From contig NZ_AKJT01000024.1 of the NCBI RefSeq assembly GCF_000282195.1, positions 1 to 34,581 on the forward strand: DNA of 34,581 bases. The letters run 5' to 3'. Below are positions 32,447 through 34,581 of this stretch, piece after piece; position 1 is the first letter of the stretch; every line of letters starts with the position of its first letter. The DNA comes from Pseudomonas sp. GM18. GTDB taxonomy: Bacteria; Pseudomonadota; Gammaproteobacteria; Pseudomonadales; Pseudomonadaceae. The notes below the pieces were generated by a model, which worked only from the letters and a program-made list of their open reading frames with translations, was not told where the DNA came from and made no database searches. The position numbers and the translations under genes were made by a program.

Positions 32447-33220
32447 TCAACGCGGCTGCAACACCAACGCAAACAACTCGCCATGCCCATTCACATTGAG
32501 CTTGTGGTAAAGATTGCGCCGATGGACCTTCACCGTTTCCGGGGAAATACCCAGTTGCTGGGCGATGGCTTTGCTGGAGAAGCCCTGGAGAATCAACCGC
32601 GCCGTCTCGACTTCACGCCCCGACAAACGCGCATCGAAGCGATCCAGCAGGGTCGCCAGATCACCGGCCACGGCCTCGGCGGTCGGGCCTTCCGGGGGCA
32701 GCAGTTGCAGGTGACGGCGCATGGCCGTCAGCACCCAGTCGCGCACGCACAGCAGACGGCCCTGTTCCTCAAGGGTGAACGCCGTCGAACGCCCCAACGA
32801 TAAACCGAGCACCGCCCCGTCAACGTTGACCATGAACTGCAACTCGTCGCCGCCCACCACCGAGCGGAAGTAGCTCAGGTAATACTCGCTCTGCTGAAAC
32901 TGGTCGGGGGCCACCGACGCCAGGCTGTGCAAGCCATCGGCAATACCAGCGCACGCGGCCTGATAAAACGGATCGAGCAAATACATGCCGGCGCTGTAGT
33001 CCGCCAATTCCTCATGCTCGTCGGCGCCGCCCTTGGAATCGAAATCGATCAGCAGCCGCGGCACCCGCCCTGACCGCATCACCGCGACCAACGCGTTATC
33101 CAGCGGCACCAGCAGCCGCAAGGTGTCCACCAGTGCTCGCCAGAAACCATCCTGCCCCAATGCGCCAAACACCCGCGCCAGTCCCTGGTGCATCGGCAAT
33201 TCTTTGAGCAACGCGTCCAC
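32447..33220 (-). CDS. LuxR-type transcriptional regulator
   Basis: 257 residues. The C-terminal 60 residues are a LuxR/FixJ helix-turn-helix (LSGREVETARLILQGFSSKAIAQQLGISPETVKVHRRNLYHKL, shown here only in part as a landmark). The N-terminal domain of about 190 residues is neither a receiver nor clearly an autoinducer-binding domain, so the signal is unknown. GTG at 33218-33220 follows AAGGGG at a proper distance. It is divergent from the polyamine-type binding protein across 111 bp and may control it. Confidence 0.88.
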   Translation of the reverse strand: MDALLKELPMHQGLARVFGALGQDGFWRALVDTLRLLVPLDNALVAVMRSGRVPRLLIDFDSKGGADEHEELADYSAGMYLLDPFYQAACAGIADGLHSLASVAPDQFQQSEYYLSYFRSVVGGDELQFMVNVDGAVLGLSLGRSTAFTLEEQGRLLCVRDWVLTAMRRHLQLLPPEGPTAEAVAGDLATLLDRFDARLSGREVETARLILQGFSSKAIAQQLGISPETVKVHRRNLYHKLNVNGHGELFALVLQPR

Positions 33221-33331
33221 GCCCTACCCCTTTTGAGTAACCCATGATGGGAATGGGTGAGTACCCCGCCTGCCGATACGCTGCAAGCACCTGATCATCA
33301 CCGGCCTGCAGCAGGCCAGGAGTGCCGCATC

Positions 33332-34435
33332 ATGAGTTGTCATCGTTCGCATATCAACCTGGGACTGGGCGCCTGTTTGTGCGCTTCGCTGTCGGCAGTC
33401 GCCGCCGACAACCCCACCGTGCACGTCTACAACTGGTACGACTACATCGGCCCCACCACCCTGCAGGATTTCAAGCGCGACACGGGGATCCAGCCGGTTT
33501 ATGACACCTTCGACAGCGCCGAAGTCCTGGAAGGCAAACTGCTGACCAGCCGCAGCGGCTACGACGTGGTGGTGGCCAGCAACTTCAGCCTGCCGACGCT
33601 GATCAAGGCCGGTGCGCTGGCACCACTGCCTCGCGCGCAAATGTCCGGTTTCAAAAACATGGACACCGACCTGTTGGCGAAACTGGCCAACAACGATCCG
33701 GGTAACCAGTACGCCGTGCCGTATCTGTGGGGTACGAACGGCATCGGCTACAACGTCGACAAGGTCCGCGCCGCGCTGGGCGACAAGGCGCCAGTGGACT
33801 CTTGGGAATTGGTGTTCAACGAAGCGAACCTGGCCAAGCTTGGCGACTGTGGCGTGGCCATGCTCGACTCGCCTTCGGAGATGCTGCCGGTCGCGCTGCA
33901 TTACCTGGGCCTGCCGCCCAACAGCACCAACCCCGAGGACTACAAGAAAGTCCAGGCGCTGTTGCTCAAGCTGCGCCCGCACATCGCCTACTTCAACTCC
34001 TCCAAATTCATCAGCGACCTGGCCAACGGCAACATCTGCGTGGCGGTGGGCTGGTCCGGCGCGATGCTGGAAGCCAAGGCCAACGCCGAGCAGGCGGGCA
34101 ATGGCGTGAAGATCACCTACAGCCTGCCGAAGGAAGGTGCGCCGGTGTGGTTCGACACCTTGGTTCTGCTCAAGGATGCGCCGCATCCGCAGCAAGGCGT
34201 GGCGTTCATCGACTACTTGATGCGCCCCGACGTCATTGCCCCGGTCAGCGACCACCTGTCTTACCCCAACGGCAATCGCAGCGCGACACCGCTGGTGGCC
34301 GAAGCGACGCGCAACAACCCGGCCGTGTACCCACCGGCCGAGGCGATGGCCAAGCTGTTCACCCTGGAACCCTTGCCGAAGGCGACCGAGCGCGTACGCA
34401 CGCGCGTCTGGAGCATGGTGAAGAACGGCCAGTAA
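33332..34435 (+). CDS. Polyamine-type ABC transporter substrate-binding protein (PotF/SpuD-like)
   Basis: 367 residues. A signal peptide (about residues 1-25, cleavage after SAVAA) precedes VHVYNWYDYIGPTTLQDF, the typical N-terminus of PotF/SpuD/SpuE. Further conserved parts are AVPYLWGTNGIGYN, DSPSEMLPVALHYLG and VAVGWSGAMLEA. It should bind putrescine, spermidine or a related cation in the periplasm and deliver it to a PotGHI-type permease. No permease or ATPase gene follows before the window ends, and a REP element comes next, so it looks like an orphan binding protein. AGGAG lies ten bases before ATG 33332. Confidence 0.92.
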   Translation: MSCHRSHINLGLGACLCASLSAVAADNPTVHVYNWYDYIGPTTLQDFKRDTGIQPVYDTFDSAEVLEGKLLTSRSGYDVVVASNFSLPTLIKAGALAPLPRAQMSGFKNMDTDLLAKLANNDPGNQYAVPYLWGTNGIGYNVDKVRAALGDKAPVDSWELVFNEANLAKLGDCGVAMLDSPSEMLPVALHYLGLPPNSTNPEDYKKVQALLLKLRPHIAYFNSSKFISDLANGNICVAVGWSGAMLEAKANAEQAGNGVKITYSLPKEGAPVWFDTLVLLKDAPHPQQGVAFIDYLMRPDVIAPVSDHLSYPNGNRSATPLVAEATRNNPAVYPPAEAMAKLFTLEPLPKATERVRTRVWSMVKNGQ

Positions 34436-34470
34436 ACCTGATGCCCGCGATCCAAACCGCAACGCATTTT

Positions 34471-34581
34471 TTGTAGCAGCTGTCGAGCAGCGCGAGGCTG
34501 CGTTCGGCGGCGCAGCCGTCGTAAAACCAGAGCTCGCGGTGCGTCAGGCCGACCGCGTCAGCCGGATTCACGACGGCTTCG
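34471..34581. repeat. REP-type nested palindrome, cut by window end
   Basis: It begins TTGTAGCAGCTGTCGAGC and shows the left outer arm, the inner arm GCGGCGCAGCCGTCGTAAA and the start of its complement (TTCACGACGGC) at the window edge. It belongs to the same family as the copies at 8832, 23861 and 27671, and starts 35 bp after the binding-protein stop. Confidence 0.85.

Noticed and set aside
33224..34462. Open frame of about 410 codons antisense to the polyamine-type binding protein
   Set aside because: Low-complexity composition and full overlap with a gene carrying a signal peptide and family motifs; a GC-skew artefact.

Overview
The window looks like the chromosome of a fluorescent pseudomonad (Pseudomonas fluorescens complex). 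The grounds are high GC with GC-rich third positions, dense short operons, several nested-palindrome repeats of the pseudomonad REP type, and an hcnABC cluster whose proteins and leader resemble those of biocontrol pseudomonads. I see no phage, integrase, transposase, CRISPR array, rRNA or tRNA. About 37 protein genes are supported.

Layout. Positions 121-3813 hold a glucarate-type catabolic unit: an enolase-superfamily dehydratase and an MFS transporter, translationally coupled, divergent from a LysR regulator with a dyad operator between them. Positions 3837-7358 hold a small exported protein, a stress pair (tandem universal stress protein plus phosphoribosyltransferase) behind a perfect ANR/FNR box, and a DUF3422 membrane protein. 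Positions 7377-8704 hold cobF coupled to a histidine phosphatase. Positions 9216-17422 carry a co-directional set of eight genes: RpiR regulator, isochorismatase-like hydrolase, glutamine-synthetase-like ligase, N-formylglutamate amidohydrolase-like enzyme, APC permease, two aruF/aruG-like arginine succinyltransferase subunits and an oxaloacetate decarboxylase. This looks like a nitrogen-compound catabolic locus of uncertain substrate.

Positions 17474-20662 are hcnABC (hydrogen cyanide synthase, minus strand). An ANR-like box sits exactly at -41.5 from a predicted start point, and an RsmA/RsmE hairpin covers the hcnA ribosome binding site, so both oxygen-responsive and Gac/Rsm control can be read from the DNA. 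Then come a Cys-rich exported protein, an OmpR-type response regulator with its sensor kinase, a DinB-family protein and an LhgO-like FAD oxidoreductase.

Positions 25133-26039 are the least explained stretch. They contain a good sigma-70 promoter, a leader with five consecutive potential hairpins (the last hides a Shine-Dalgarno sequence), a 98-residue Arg/Pro-rich small ORF, and then a Na/Pi cotransporter-family gene whose 3' end runs into a REP element. The rest holds a DUF2388 protein, a serine/threonine dehydratase-like enzyme, an isoprenylcysteine-methyltransferase-family membrane protein, a HAD phosphatase, a stand-alone receiver, an RlmI-like methyltransferase, a LuxR-type regulator and a divergent polyamine-type binding protein.

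The two best candidates for something undescribed are the eight-gene amine/amide locus with its orphan aruFG pair, and the structured leader plus small ORF upstream of the phosphate-transporter homologue. All family names come from reading motifs and from memory; no searches were run.
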